Shown here: positions 50,704-59,305 of the stretch, piece after piece
Layout: each line of letters begins with the position of its first letter
How positions within the stretch are numbered: position 1 is the first letter of the stretch
Assembly (NCBI GenBank): GCA_017470605.1
Contig: JAFUYH010000026.1
Coordinates: forward strand, 1-64,000
Source: Treponema sp.
GTDB lineage: Bacteria; Spirochaetota; Spirochaetia; Treponematales; Treponemataceae
Direction of reading: 5' to 3'
DNA: 64,000 nt
The notes under the pieces: model-generated
What the model was told of the DNA's origin: nothing
What the model saw: the letters and a program-made list of their open reading frames with translations, nothing else
Databases searched by the model: none
Made by a program: the position numbers and the translations under genes

Positions 50704-51542
50704 GCAACGTATGCTTCAAGACGGCGGGCACGAACCGGATGCTGAAGTCTTACAATTGCGTGTTTTTCAATCTGGCGGATTCTTTCTTTTGTAAGTGAAC
50801 ATTCTTCACCAACTTCTTTCAAAGACATCGGTTTATATCCGCTAAGACCATAACGCATTCTGATTACTTTTGCTTCATTAGGGCGCAGACCATCAATTAC
50901 AGAATCAATATCTTCAACCATAGCCTGATTGATTGCCTTTTCTTCAGGACGACCATAGGCAGAATCTTCAAAGAAGTCTCCAACTTTTGCGTGTCCGTTT
51001 TCAGATTCGTTTACTTCTGCATCAAGACTGATCATTTCGCGGTTGATATTAACCATATCACGAACATGAGATGAAGTCATACCAAGCATTTTTGCAATTT
51101 CTTCATATTCCTGCTGCTCGCTCTTCTTGCTTCCCACAACCTTGCGGGCATGTTCAATCTTAACAAGTTCGTTTGCTCGGTTAAGAGGAAGACGGATTGC
51201 ACGGCTTTTTTCGCAGATAGCCTTAAGAATGCTCTGACGGATCCACCATACGGCATAAGAAATAAAATGATAGCCTTTTGAAGCATCAAATTTATCTATT
51301 GCAGTCAGAAGTCCGATATTGCCTTCACTGATAAGGTCTGTAAGGTCAAGGCCATGATTCTGATATTTTTTTGCTACATTTACAACAAAGCGAAGGTTTG
51401 CATTTACAATCTTTTCCTTTGCCTTTTTATCACCTTTCTGGGCTTTTTCAGCAAGCTCAATTTCTTCTTCATGTGAAAGAAGAGGAATTCTGTTGATTTC
51501 TTTAAGATACATTGCCAAAATATTTTCGTCTTTAGTCATCAT
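50700..51542 (-). CDS. Group-2 sigma-70-family RNA polymerase sigma factor
   Basis: About 280 residues. Regions 1.2 (MYLKEINRIPLLSHEEE), 2 (NANLRFVVNVAKKYQNHG and YAVWWIRQSI), 3 and 4 (SLKEVGEECSLTKERIRQIE) are present, but the long N-terminal region of a primary RpoD is absent, so an alternative RpoS-like group-2 sigma is likely. The start at 51542 follows GGAG at 5 nt; an ATG at 51539 is equally possible. Upstream are a GTGTCA/TGACAC palindrome and related half-sites. Confidence 0.92.
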   Translation of the reverse strand: MMTKDENILAMYLKEINRIPLLSHEEEIELAEKAQKGDKKAKEKIVNANLRFVVNVAKKYQNHGLDLTDLISEGNIGLLTAIDKFDASKGYHFISYAVWWIRQSILKAICEKSRAIRLPLNRANELVKIEHARKVVGSKKSEQQEYEEIAKMLGMTSSHVRDMVNINREMISLDAEVNESENGHAKVGDFFEDSAYGRPEEKAINQAMVEDIDSVIDGLRPNEAKVIRMRYGLSGYKPMSLKEVGEECSLTKERIRQIEKHAIVRLQHPVRARRLEAYVA

Positions 51543-51703
51543 ATTACTCCAGAAATTAGATTTCATATAATATATAGCAATATTCGTGCCAACTTTACAC
51601 AAAAAAGAAGAATTTTTCAAATTTTTACAAAATTTCAAAAAAATTTGTGCAATATAATAAAGGATTGGGAAAAAGGCAATAAAAAAAAAGGAAAAATGCG
51701 TAC

Positions 51704-51753
51704 TTTTTGACACACCTTCCCTTTTTTCAGATTTTACAGTGTCATTTTGACAC
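51704..51753. promoter_or_regulatory. Repeated TTTTGACAC motif and palindrome upstream of the sigma gene
   Basis: GTGTCA-TTT-TGACAC is perfect (51739-51753), and TTTTTGACACA recurs at 51704-51714. A third related sequence lies in the 3' end of the MATE gene at about 51771-51790. Confidence 0.5.
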
Positions 51754-51781
51754 AGCAGGATTTTTCACTTCAAATTCTGCA

Positions 51782-53164
51782 TCATTTTGACTCATCATCA
51801 CCTGCAGAAACAACTCCTTTTCGCCGCCAGATACCGCTTTTATAGCGCAGAACACATACAATTGCGGTGATGGTCCATGTTATTCCAGTTGTCAGCCAGA
51901 TCCCCCAGAAACCAAAAGCAGGAATTCTTGTAAGAACAGGAGCAAAACCGATTCTGCCAGCAATTTCGGTAATTCCGTTTATCATGGCAAAACCTGAATC
52001 ACCGCAGCCGTTCAGAACCGCACGAGGCACGTAAATCATTCCAAGCATAAAATAACACAAAGAAGTAATGCGCAGAGCCTTTGAGCCTATGGCAATTACA
52101 TCAGCTTCATTATCAACAAAGAAGCCGATTATATTGTTGCCGAAAATCCAGAAGAGAGGAATCATAAGCAGGCTGAAAATCAAAACCATTAATGTACCGC
52201 GATGGAAACCTTTTTTTACCCGCTCCATATTTCCAGCCCCTAGATTCTGTCCAGAAAAATTTGTGATTGCAGCTGCAACTGAACTGTAAGGCTGCTGAAC
52301 CAGCTGCTCTACGCGCATAACAATTGTGTAAGCGGCCATTACAGTTTCACCAAAGGTGTTTACAATCCCCTGAAGAACCATCATAGAAATTGAAATAAGA
52401 CAATTCTGAAGGGCAACAGGAATACCGATTTTTAAAGAGGATTTTATAATTTTGCCGTTCGGACGGAATTCTTCCTTTGAAAGGCGGAAGTATTCAACCT
52501 TCTTCCATGCGTAAATCATGCTTGTAATTGCAGAAGCGGCCTGAGAAATGCAGGTTGCCAGTGCAACGCCAAAAACTCCCCATCCGCAGACAAGTACAAA
52601 AACTAAATCCAGAACCAGATTGATTATGCTGGAAAGGATGAGGAAATAAAGAGGACTTTTTGAGTCCCCCAAAGCCCTGAGGATAGAAGCAACGCCATTG
52701 TAATATGCAACAAAAATCAGACCGAACATTGTGGTGCGCATATAGACAATTGAATCCGGCATAATGGCAGGCGGGCAATTCAAAAGCTTCAGTGCATAAG
52801 GACAAAGTACAAAGCCCAGCATACTGATGATTAAAGACGCTGCCGTCAAGATAAAAATGGAACTTCCTATTGTAAGGCGAACCATTTTTTCATTTTTCGC
52901 TCCAAAGAACTGAGAAACAACAATTCCAATACCAATAGAAAGGCCTGCACTCAATGAAAAACAGAAAAATCCCATTGAACCACAGGTACCTACGGCCGCC
53001 AGAGCGTTTGAACCGACATAGTTTCCCACAATTACGGAATCTACCATATTATAAAGCTGCTGAAACACGTTTCCAATCAAAAGTGGAAGAGCAAAAAACA
53101 AAATGTGCTTCGTTGGCGAACCTACAGTCATATCAGTGATATTATTGTTATTGTTATTCTTCAT
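51782..53164 (-). CDS. MATE-family efflux transporter
   Basis: 460 residues, twelve predicted membrane helices. FFALPLLIGNVFQQLYNMVDSVIVGNYVG, ALGDSKSPLYFLILSSIINLVLD and NFSGQNLGAGNMERVKKG are typical MATE positions. The N-terminus has a run of six asparagines. It is the second MATE pump in the window, distinct from that at 28236. The ribosome-binding site is weak. It is monocistronic; the divergent 430 bp to asnS contain a large inverted-repeat element. Confidence 0.93.
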   Translation of the reverse strand: MKNNNNNNITDMTVGSPTKHILFFALPLLIGNVFQQLYNMVDSVIVGNYVGSNALAAVGTCGSMGFFCFSLSAGLSIGIGIVVSQFFGAKNEKMVRLTIGSSIFILTAASLIISMLGFVLCPYALKLLNCPPAIMPDSIVYMRTTMFGLIFVAYYNGVASILRALGDSKSPLYFLILSSIINLVLDLVFVLVCGWGVFGVALATCISQAASAITSMIYAWKKVEYFRLSKEEFRPNGKIIKSSLKIGIPVALQNCLISISMMVLQGIVNTFGETVMAAYTIVMRVEQLVQQPYSSVAAAITNFSGQNLGAGNMERVKKGFHRGTLMVLIFSLLMIPLFWIFGNNIIGFFVDNEADVIAIGSKALRITSLCYFMLGMIYVPRAVLNGCGDSGFAMINGITEIAGRIGFAPVLTRIPAFGFWGIWLTTGITWTITAIVCVLRYKSGIWRRKGVVSAGDDESK

Positions 53165-53279
53165 GGCTGAGACTATATCGATTTTCCATTTCTTTTGCCA
53201 TGTATTTTAATCTGATTTAGTAGAATAAATCTCTAAGAATAGGAAAGACAGTGGTTCCGCATTATAACAACGTCTAACT
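53165..53279. other. Upstream region of the MATE gene
   Basis: AT-rich; likely holds the MATE promoter on the minus strand. No gene is seen. Confidence 0.3.
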
Positions 53280-53431
53280 AAAAAATGGCGCGAAGGAACG
53301 AAACGATTTTCGAAAAGGCTCTGATTGTGCTGCCGCGCAAGCGGCAAACGTATATAATTACAAGCACAATCAGCGCCTAGCGGACTAGTCCGCGGTTTCG
53401 AAAAGTCGTTTTCGTGACTGGAAGCCATTTT
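53280..53431. repeat. 152-bp imperfect inverted-repeat element
   Basis: Outer arms AAAAATGGC (53280-53288)/GCCATTTTT (53423-53431). Next inside, ACGAAACGA with TCGTTTTCGT. Then CTGATTGTGCT (53320-53330)/AGCACAATCAG (53362-53372). GCCGCGCAAGCGGC and GCGGACTAGTCCGC are extra palindromes. It could be a small mobile element or a structured RNA. Confidence 0.6.
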
Positions 53432-53559
53432 TTTGGAAAGGGAAAATTTTAATACGAAGCCCTGATCTCGAAAGTTGTAACTGTCGGGAAAAAGTGATAT
53501 TATATCTCCCATACATTTCATTATTAGTTGAAAGCTACAAAGCTTTGCTATCTATCACC

Positions 53560-53578
53560 GGCCGCCTACCGGGCGGCC
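53560..53578 (+). other. GC-rich hairpin in the asnS leader
   Basis: GGCCGCC-TACC-GGGCGGCC, ending 6 nt before the AGGAGG of asnS. The same CAGGCCGCCTACCG theme appears in the terminator-like hairpin at 5873-5890. Confidence 0.55.
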
Positions 53579-53595
53579 TTCCTCAGGAGGGTACT

Positions 53596-55056
53596 ATGGT
53601 ACCAGTATTAATTAAAGATTTACTTTCTTCTAAACCGGAGGGTCAGAAAGTAACAGTATGCGGTTGGGTTCGCACAGTTCGCGACTCAAAGGGTCTTGTT
53701 TTTATTCAGGTGAACGACGGAAGCTGTTTTGCAAATATCCAGCTCACCTTTGACCGCAATAATCCTTCTAATAATGCAAATGTAAATCAGATTGAAGAAG
53801 AACTCAAAAAGCTCAATACCGGGGCTTCACTCCGTGCAGAAGGTCTTCTTATTGAATCTCCTGCAAGCGGACAGGCAGTAGAAGTTACTCTTGAAAGCCT
53901 TAAGTGTCTTGGTGAGGCAAATCCAGATGAATATCCATTACAGAAAAACAAGATGTCTATGGAATATCTTCGCGATGTTGCCCACCTTCGTGCCCGCACA
54001 AATACTTTTGGTGCAGTTTACCGTATGCGTAACCAGATGGCTTTTGCCGTTCACTCTTTCTTCCAGGAGCGAGGTTTCCAGTACATCAACGCGCCGGAAA
54101 TTACCTGCAGCGACTGTGAAGGAGCCGGAGAAATGTTCCAGGTAACAACCTTGAGCCTTGAAAAAATTGCAGAGATGGGAGTAAAGGCCGGGGCAGGCGG
54201 AATGAAGCCAGAGGATGCTGCAAAAATCGTAGACTACAAGAAAGACTTCTTTGGTAAGAAGGCTTCTCTGACAGTAAGCGGCCAGCTTGAGGCAGAAACA
54301 CTTGCTACAGCCTTAAGCCGAGTTTACACCTTTGGCCCTACTTTCCGTGCAGAAAATTCCAACACTCCTCGTCACCTCGCTGAGTTCTGGATGATTGAAC
54401 CTGAAATGGCTTTTTACGACCTGAACGACGACATGGACATTCAGGAAGACTTTGTAAAATATCTTTTGAACTGGGCTTTGACAAAGTGCCGCGAAGACCT
54501 TGCTTTCTTTGACAAGAGAATTCAGCCTGGTCTGATTGAAAGTCTTGAAAAGGTTGCCTCAGCAAAATTTACCCGCATCAGTTATACTCAGGCTATCGAA
54601 GATTTGGAAAAGGCAGCCGCTAATGGTGCAAAGTTTGAATTCAAGCCTTACTGGGGCTGCGACATTGCAACTGAGCACGAGCGCTATCTTACAGAAAAAA
54701 TCTACAACGGCCCTGTTATGGTCTTCAACTATCCAAAGGAAATTAAGTCTTTCTATATGAAACAGAATGATGACGGCAAGACTGTAAAGGCAGTTGATGT
54801 TCTGGTTCCTGGAATCGGCGAGCTGATTGGCGGAAGCGAACGCGAGGAAGATTACGGCAAACTCAAGGCAGAAATCGAACGCCGCGGCATGGACGAATCC
54901 ATTTACGACTGGTACCTTGATTTGCGCAAGTTCGGTACAGTTCCACACTCAGGCTTCGGACTTGGCTTTGAACGCCTTATGCGTTATGTAACCGGTATGG
55001 AAAACATCCGCGATGTTATTCCATATCCTAGAGCTCCAAAATTGGCAGACTTCTAA
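53596..55056 (+). CDS. asnS: Asparaginyl-tRNA synthetase
   Basis: 486-residue class II synthetase charging tRNA-Asn. The N-terminal OB-fold anticodon-binding domain is TVCGWVRTVRDSKGLVFIQV. Catalytic motifs: RTNTFGAVYRMRNQMAFAVH, FRAENSNTPRHLAEFWMIE (motif 2) and GLGFERLMRYVTGMENIRDV (motif 3). The start at 53596 has a perfect AGGAGG 5 nt upstream; a longer frame from 53494 is not supported. A GC hairpin precedes the ribosome-binding site. A strong terminator follows. Confidence 0.97.
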   Translation: MVPVLIKDLLSSKPEGQKVTVCGWVRTVRDSKGLVFIQVNDGSCFANIQLTFDRNNPSNNANVNQIEEELKKLNTGASLRAEGLLIESPASGQAVEVTLESLKCLGEANPDEYPLQKNKMSMEYLRDVAHLRARTNTFGAVYRMRNQMAFAVHSFFQERGFQYINAPEITCSDCEGAGEMFQVTTLSLEKIAEMGVKAGAGGMKPEDAAKIVDYKKDFFGKKASLTVSGQLEAETLATALSRVYTFGPTFRAENSNTPRHLAEFWMIEPEMAFYDLNDDMDIQEDFVKYLLNWALTKCREDLAFFDKRIQPGLIESLEKVASAKFTRISYTQAIEDLEKAAANGAKFEFKPYWGCDIATEHERYLTEKIYNGPVMVFNYPKEIKSFYMKQNDDGKTVKAVDVLVPGIGELIGGSEREEDYGKLKAEIERRGMDESIYDWYLDLRKFGTVPHSGFGLGFERLMRYVTGMENIRDVIPYPRAPKLADF

Positions 55057-55063
55057 AAAAAGC

Positions 55064-55097
55064 AAAGCCGGATTTCAATGTGAAATCCGGCTTTTTT
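55064..55097 (+). terminator. Terminator after asnS
   Basis: AAAGCCGGATTTCA / TGAAATCCGGCTTT around ATG, then TTT. The A-rich left flank makes it effective in both directions, also serving the convergent methyltransferase gene. Confidence 0.92.
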
Positions 55098-55167
55098 TAA
55101 ACTAACGTTTTAAACTGTGGTCTGTCCTGCCCCTAACATCCGCTTTGCTTCCATATCATGCAATATT

Positions 55168-56634
55168 TTATGCAAACAACAGATTTTGTACTATGGGAGT
55201 ACCAAACAAATTATAATACTTGTTATCTTTATGTTCCGTTTTTGCAAGTTTTTCAAAATCAATAGAGTTTAATATTTCTGTTTTTACCGGACGTTTTGAT
55301 TCCCAAGAAATCCTTGCATTTAAATATTTAAATGCAGTTTCACTTTGTAGTAACTCTAAAATGACTTCCGCTTTTTCTTTAGAGTCAAATGAAATAAAAT
55401 TACAGGTATCATCAAGCAACACTGTTTTTTCCTCATAAGGACAAATAAGCTTAAAATCTAAAGATTTATACAGACCTGAAATAGCAACTTTATAAGGCCT
55501 GAAAGTATAATCTCCAACAGAAAAAATAGAATATCTGCATTTGTTTCTGTAAATAATGCTTTTTCTTTTTTCAAAATCCTCTGTATGTTCTGTCAAATAC
55601 GCCCATGTTTTTGGATATTTTATCTGGATATAATCAGTAGGTTCATTTATGAATTTTTGAGTCACTAAAATTCTTTTTCGACTAACGAATTTATCATTTA
55701 CTAAATCAGAACTTTTTAGATAAGGAAACACCAAATCCGATTCAATATCTACAGTTTCATTGTAGCCATTTTTGAGACAGTTATCTGTTACTGTAAATTC
55801 CATTACTTTTGAACAATCGTGTTTTACTCCATTCCGCCAGATAAACTGGCTTTTTCCGTAAATCTCCAGTGCTGACTTTTTGGCTAAATCCTCAAAATAC
55901 ACATTCTTATAAAAGCCACTTGTATATTTCTTTACAGGATTTTCTATTGATTCAAAGATACCCAATTCTGAATTTTCTTTTTTTTCTGAACAATCCAAAT
56001 AAAACAAGCAGGCATCAACTGCTGCAGAGAAATATTTTTTTGAATCAATAGGATATATTTCAGCAGATTTATATTGGAAATCATTTTTCCATAAACGATT
56101 CATAATTTTTTTTGCGACGCTTATCTTACACAAAAAAGCAAAAACTGTCTTTTTATAATAAAAATTATCAATCAAAAATTTGATAATATATTCAGAAATA
56201 TCGAAATTACTTTTTCCTGTTATTGCCTCGATTCCACGAATATTATCAAAATTACTTTTGTCTGGTAAATTATCGCTTCCGAGTGCAGAAAGTTCTGAAT
56301 TTGTGACCCACGGTGGATTTCCAACAAAAAGGATATTCTCATTTTCTGAAATAAAATCCTTTATATTTGGCAATGAAACAAAAAAATCTTTATTTAAAAT
56401 AGAAATATTATTTGTAAGATTTTGAGCTAATTTATCTGTATATGACTTTTGAATTTCAATACCGAGAGATTTTTGAGGATTAAATGCATTGTGAGATGCG
56501 ATAAGTATAGAGCCTTCTCCACAAGTCGGCTCTACAATGACATCTGGAGAAAGATTCTTTGTTTTTAAGACCTTTACCAGTAAATCCGCTAAAACTGATG
56601 GTGTCTGAAAATCCCCAAGTTCTCTCTTTTTCAT
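55168..56634 (-). CDS. Type II N6-adenine DNA methyltransferase
   Basis: About 488 residues. The SAM-binding motif is VEPTCGEGSILIA (about residue 35) and the catalytic motif is FVGNPPWV (about 105), the N6-adenine NPPW type. The C-terminal half is the presumed target-recognition domain. The start at 56634 overlaps the stop of the upstream restriction gene by one base (TAATG). Strongly AT-rich versus neighbouring asnS, indicating horizontal acquisition. The recognition sequence is not inferable. Confidence 0.92.
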   Translation of the reverse strand: MKKRELGDFQTPSVLADLLVKVLKTKNLSPDVIVEPTCGEGSILIASHNAFNPQKSLGIEIQKSYTDKLAQNLTNNISILNKDFFVSLPNIKDFISENENILFVGNPPWVTNSELSALGSDNLPDKSNFDNIRGIEAITGKSNFDISEYIIKFLIDNFYYKKTVFAFLCKISVAKKIMNRLWKNDFQYKSAEIYPIDSKKYFSAAVDACLFYLDCSEKKENSELGIFESIENPVKKYTSGFYKNVYFEDLAKKSALEIYGKSQFIWRNGVKHDCSKVMEFTVTDNCLKNGYNETVDIESDLVFPYLKSSDLVNDKFVSRKRILVTQKFINEPTDYIQIKYPKTWAYLTEHTEDFEKRKSIIYRNKCRYSIFSVGDYTFRPYKVAISGLYKSLDFKLICPYEEKTVLLDDTCNFISFDSKEKAEVILELLQSETAFKYLNARISWESKRPVKTEILNSIDFEKLAKTEHKDNKYYNLFGTPIVQNLLFA

Positions 56635-57287
56635 TATACCAACCTTGCAATACCACTTACATTGCCAGCTTCTTCGATAATTCTCGAATACTGCAATCTC
56701 CACTGAAGAGCATTTGAAATAGTGAGATAACCGATTTCTGGTTTATGTGATAAGATTTCATCAGCAAGTGAATCTGCCAAAATATCATCTACAGGGAGAT
56801 TTTTGTCATGGAACAAGGCAACGATATCATCTTTATTTGCATTGTTCTCCAAAATCCTGTTCAGACTTGTTGTAAGCTGGTAGTCCGCTGTTCGATTTTT
56901 TGAGACAAAAATAGTGTGAAGAATATAAAGCCGACTTGTTTTTGTTTGCTGATTGTCTTCTTTTTTGTAAACGAAAACGAGAAGATTATAGCCGAGACCA
57001 AAGATTTTTTGTCTTGCAGATTTAAAAGGACAAGATGACTGTGGTTGAATTATACTTGTTGTTTTTATATCAACTTCAAGTTCTGGCAAATCTATTCCGC
57101 TTGCAGAATTTCCACCGTCAAAATCATATTTTTGACTTAAAAAATCTTTAAATTTATGTTCTAAATATGTACCGACTGCCTTTCCATCGGTTGAACCATA
57201 AATAGAGGTTTCATCATGCTCAGATTCCAAGTCGGAAAATATTTTTGCTTCCTCTTGAAGTTTTTCAAGCGTTAATTTGATTTTCAT
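56634..57287 (-). CDS. Type II restriction endonuclease
   Basis: 217 residues. A PD-(D/E)XK active site is likely at SGIDLPELEVDIKTTS (residues about 62-78). KAVGTYLEHKFKDFL before it and the conserved-looking SSCPFKSARQKIFGLGY after it suit a restriction endonuclease core. Its position directly upstream of, and one base overlapping, an N6-adenine methyltransferase supports the assignment. No close named enzyme is recognised. Promoter: TATAAT about 25 bp upstream on the minus strand, with GGTATATTTAGTATA near the start. Confidence 0.85.
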   Translation of the reverse strand: MKIKLTLEKLQEEAKIFSDLESEHDETSIYGSTDGKAVGTYLEHKFKDFLSQKYDFDGGNSASGIDLPELEVDIKTTSIIQPQSSCPFKSARQKIFGLGYNLLVFVYKKEDNQQTKTSRLYILHTIFVSKNRTADYQLTTSLNRILENNANKDDIVALFHDKNLPVDDILADSLADEILSHKPEIGYLTISNALQWRLQYSRIIEEAGNVSGIARLV

Positions 57288-57414
57288 ATACTAAATATAC
57301 CATATTTTTAAAGAAGATTATAGCAGTTACCTGTTACATTTATTCCTAAACCTTAGCCCCAGTAAGGGAGACCACATGACACACTTTTCTGCCTGCAAAA
57401 CAGATGAAAGGCCT

Positions 57415-58338
57415 CTAGCCTACATACTCATCAACAATGCTTAAAACCGGGCTGAGGTAAGTCGGGCCAAAAAGATTCAGGTGATTCAAAAGCTGATAAA
57501 GGTTGTATAGGTCGCGGCGGTTTTCATAGCCCGGCTGCAAAGGATTCGCTTCGCGGTAGGCCTCGTAAAATGCTGTCGGAAAGCCGCCGAAAAGTTCTGT
57601 CATGGCAAGATCCGCTTCGGCATGGCCTACATAGCAGGCAGGGTCTATGAGCATGGCTTTTCCGTCCGGGCCGCACATTACGTTTCCGCTCCAGAGGTCA
57701 CCATGCAGCAGGCTTGGCTTTTCCGGTTCAATCAAAAAATCGTCCAGGTGGTCTAAAAGCCTGGTGATTTTTGTACGGTCTTCGGTTCCAAAATATGAAT
57801 CAGCGGCCTTAAACTGAGGGACAAGGCGACTGTCGCGGAAAAATGAAATCCAGCTGTCAGACGGAGTATTAAGCTGAGGGCGGGCTCCTATAAAGTTGTC
57901 CTGAAAAAATCCGAATCTATTTGTGCCCGCAGCAATAAAGGCATTTGTATCGGCCTTGTGCATGACAGCAAGATTAGAAGCAAAGTCTTCCCAATAATTT
58001 TTTGCCGGATTTCCCCTCTTTATATATTTCAAAAGAAGAAAACTGTAACCGACATCCTCGCCGTCATCAGTACCCGTGCATAAAATATCAGGAGTAGCAA
58101 TTGCCTTGGTTCTGGCAATAGCAGTGAGGCCGGCTGCTTCCGCCGTAAAGAAAGCAGCCTTATCTTTTGCATTAGCCTTCATAAAAACATGCTGTCCGTT
58201 ATTCAGGGTGAGCCCGTAGGCTTTATTTATGTCACCGCCAGAAAGACGTTCCGTATCGGTAATAGCAATTGAACTGCCAAAGAGGGCAACAAGAGCGGCA
58301 GCAAGGGAATTGTAATTTGGAGGAAGTGAGATTTTCAT
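57415..58338 (-). CDS. Fructosamine kinase-family protein
   Basis: About 307 residues with the aminoglycoside phosphotransferase-like kinase fold. SGGDINKAYGLTLNNGQHVF and MKANAKD carry the nucleotide-binding lysine. LLHGDLWSGNVM is the catalytic loop with its aspartate, and LIDPACYVGHAEADLAM holds the metal-binding aspartate. Such enzymes phosphorylate ketosamines, starting deglycation of glycated proteins or small molecules. The start at 58338 fits family length. A long palindrome lies 42-71 bp upstream. Confidence 0.92.
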   Translation of the reverse strand: MKISLPPNYNSLAAALVALFGSSIAITDTERLSGGDINKAYGLTLNNGQHVFMKANAKDKAAFFTAEAAGLTAIARTKAIATPDILCTGTDDGEDVGYSFLLLKYIKRGNPAKNYWEDFASNLAVMHKADTNAFIAAGTNRFGFFQDNFIGARPQLNTPSDSWISFFRDSRLVPQFKAADSYFGTEDRTKITRLLDHLDDFLIEPEKPSLLHGDLWSGNVMCGPDGKAMLIDPACYVGHAEADLAMTELFGGFPTAFYEAYREANPLQPGYENRRDLYNLYQLLNHLNLFGPTYLSPVLSIVDEYVG

Positions 58339-58379
58339 ATATCCATGATAGAGAGAAAACGGGCTGATGTCGAGCCCTC

Positions 58380-58419
58380 GTAAATATGACATTGCATTGT
58401 CATATTTACATGCTATAAT
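58380..58419. promoter_or_regulatory. Palindromic operator GTAAATATGACA-N6-TGTCATATTTAC
   Basis: Perfect 12-bp arms (58380-58391 and 58398-58409), followed on the plus strand by TATAAT (58414-58419). The same core stands upstream of the radical SAM gene at 59261. It may control the kinase gene on the minus strand or a transcript antisense to vapC on the plus strand. Confidence 0.65.
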
Positions 58420-58423
58420 TAAG

Positions 58424-58870
58424 TCATTCAAACCAGTTTTCAATTTCCAGCCCGCTCACTTTCTGAATTGCCTCAAAATGACTTGTGTTTCGGGTAACTA
58501 AAACCATGTGGTTCGCAAGGGCAATGGCGGCTATCATGCTGTCGGAAAAAGGAACCGGTTTTCCAATTTTTTCAGCCTTTACGCGGATTTCTGCATGAAT
58601 TCTACAGGCTTTTTCGGAATAGTTTTTTACCTTAAAAATATCCAGAACATCATCATTTATATATTTTCCAAGAAAAGTTTTGTTATAGCCGTCTGCAAGT
58701 TTTTCATAACCATAAAGCATTTCGTGTAGAGACGGAGCGCAAATAGCACAATCAGAATTATGCTCAGCAATTTTCTTAATTACATTAAAAGATGCTTCCG
58801 GTTTTATTATTTCTGAGACAATATTTGAATCCAAAAGATAGTGTGGTTCTTCATCGTTATAATCAGTCAT
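58424..58870 (-). CDS. PIN-domain (VapC-type) toxin
   Basis: 148 residues. The PIN ribonuclease acidic residues are visible: LLDSNIVSEI (first Asp), the Glu in SLHEMLYGYE and the Asp in PFSDSMIAAIALAN. The C-terminus is VTRNTSHFEAIQKVSGLEI. The start at 58870 gives MTDYNDEEPHYLLDSN and overlaps the upstream antitoxin gene by 8 bp. It forms a toxin-antitoxin pair with it and probably cuts tRNA or other structured RNA. Confidence 0.9.
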   Translation of the reverse strand: MTDYNDEEPHYLLDSNIVSEIIKPEASFNVIKKIAEHNSDCAICAPSLHEMLYGYEKLADGYNKTFLGKYINDDVLDIFKVKNYSEKACRIHAEIRVKAEKIGKPVPFSDSMIAAIALANHMVLVTRNTSHFEAIQKVSGLEIENWFE

Positions 58871-59174
58871 CAAATACTCCTTTGAATACATCATTTTCCC
58901 AGCTTGTACCCTGAGTTGTATAATCCCTCACATCAAAAATTCTGTCGATTTCTTCATTTGTTAAATGACCGTCTACCTTTTTGCGGAACTCAGCGGCCCT
59001 GTCCAAAATTGTGTCCTTGCGGCCCTTTGCAATAAGGCGGTGATACTCATCAATAGAGAGCAGTACCCCCACCGTTTTATTTCTGCGTGAAATAAAAACA
59101 GGGCCAGTTTCTTCTGCCTGATGCATAAAAAGCGGAAGTTTGTTTTTTGCCTCGAACATTGGAACTGTATTCAT
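58863..59174 (-). CDS. Phd/YefM-type antitoxin
   Basis: 103 residues. MNTVPMFEAKNKLPLFMHQA and PVFISRRNKTVGVLLSIDEY form the Phd/YefM DNA-binding domain. The acidic C-terminal tail (ENDVFKGVFDD) would bind the PIN toxin. GGAGG lies 8 nt before the start. It is first in the operon and expected to autoregulate. A Phd-type antitoxin with a VapC toxin is a known mixed pairing. Confidence 0.9.
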   Translation of the reverse strand: MNTVPMFEAKNKLPLFMHQAEETGPVFISRRNKTVGVLLSIDEYHRLIAKGRKDTILDRAAEFRKKVDGHLTNEEIDRIFDVRDYTTQGTSWENDVFKGVFDD

Positions 59175-59260
59175 AGCTTGCCTCCAGATAAATGTCTTTG
59201 TAAAAAGTATATACTAAGATAGCCATAAAATCAATCTGACTTAGCTATTTCTAAAATTTT

Positions 59261-59299
59261 AAATATGACACACCAATGTCATATTTTCCGTGCTATAAT
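59261..59299 (+). promoter_or_regulatory. Operator and -10 box of the radical SAM gene
   Basis: AAATATGACA (59261-59270), 6 nt, TGTCATATTT (59277-59286), then TATAAT (59294-59299). The palindrome covers the -35 region. The predicted transcription start coincides with the ATG at 59306, so the mRNA may be leaderless. Confidence 0.65.
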
Positions 59300-59305
59300 A
59301 TTTTC

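Noticed and set aside
50700-51713. 337-residue version of the sigma factor
   Set aside because: The extra N-terminal residues come from A/T-rich promoter DNA; GGAG precedes the ATG at 51542.
53262-53433. attC-like start (ATAACAACGTCTAAC) before the inverted-repeat element
   Set aside because: No matching R' box (GTTRRRY partner) is found at the far end.
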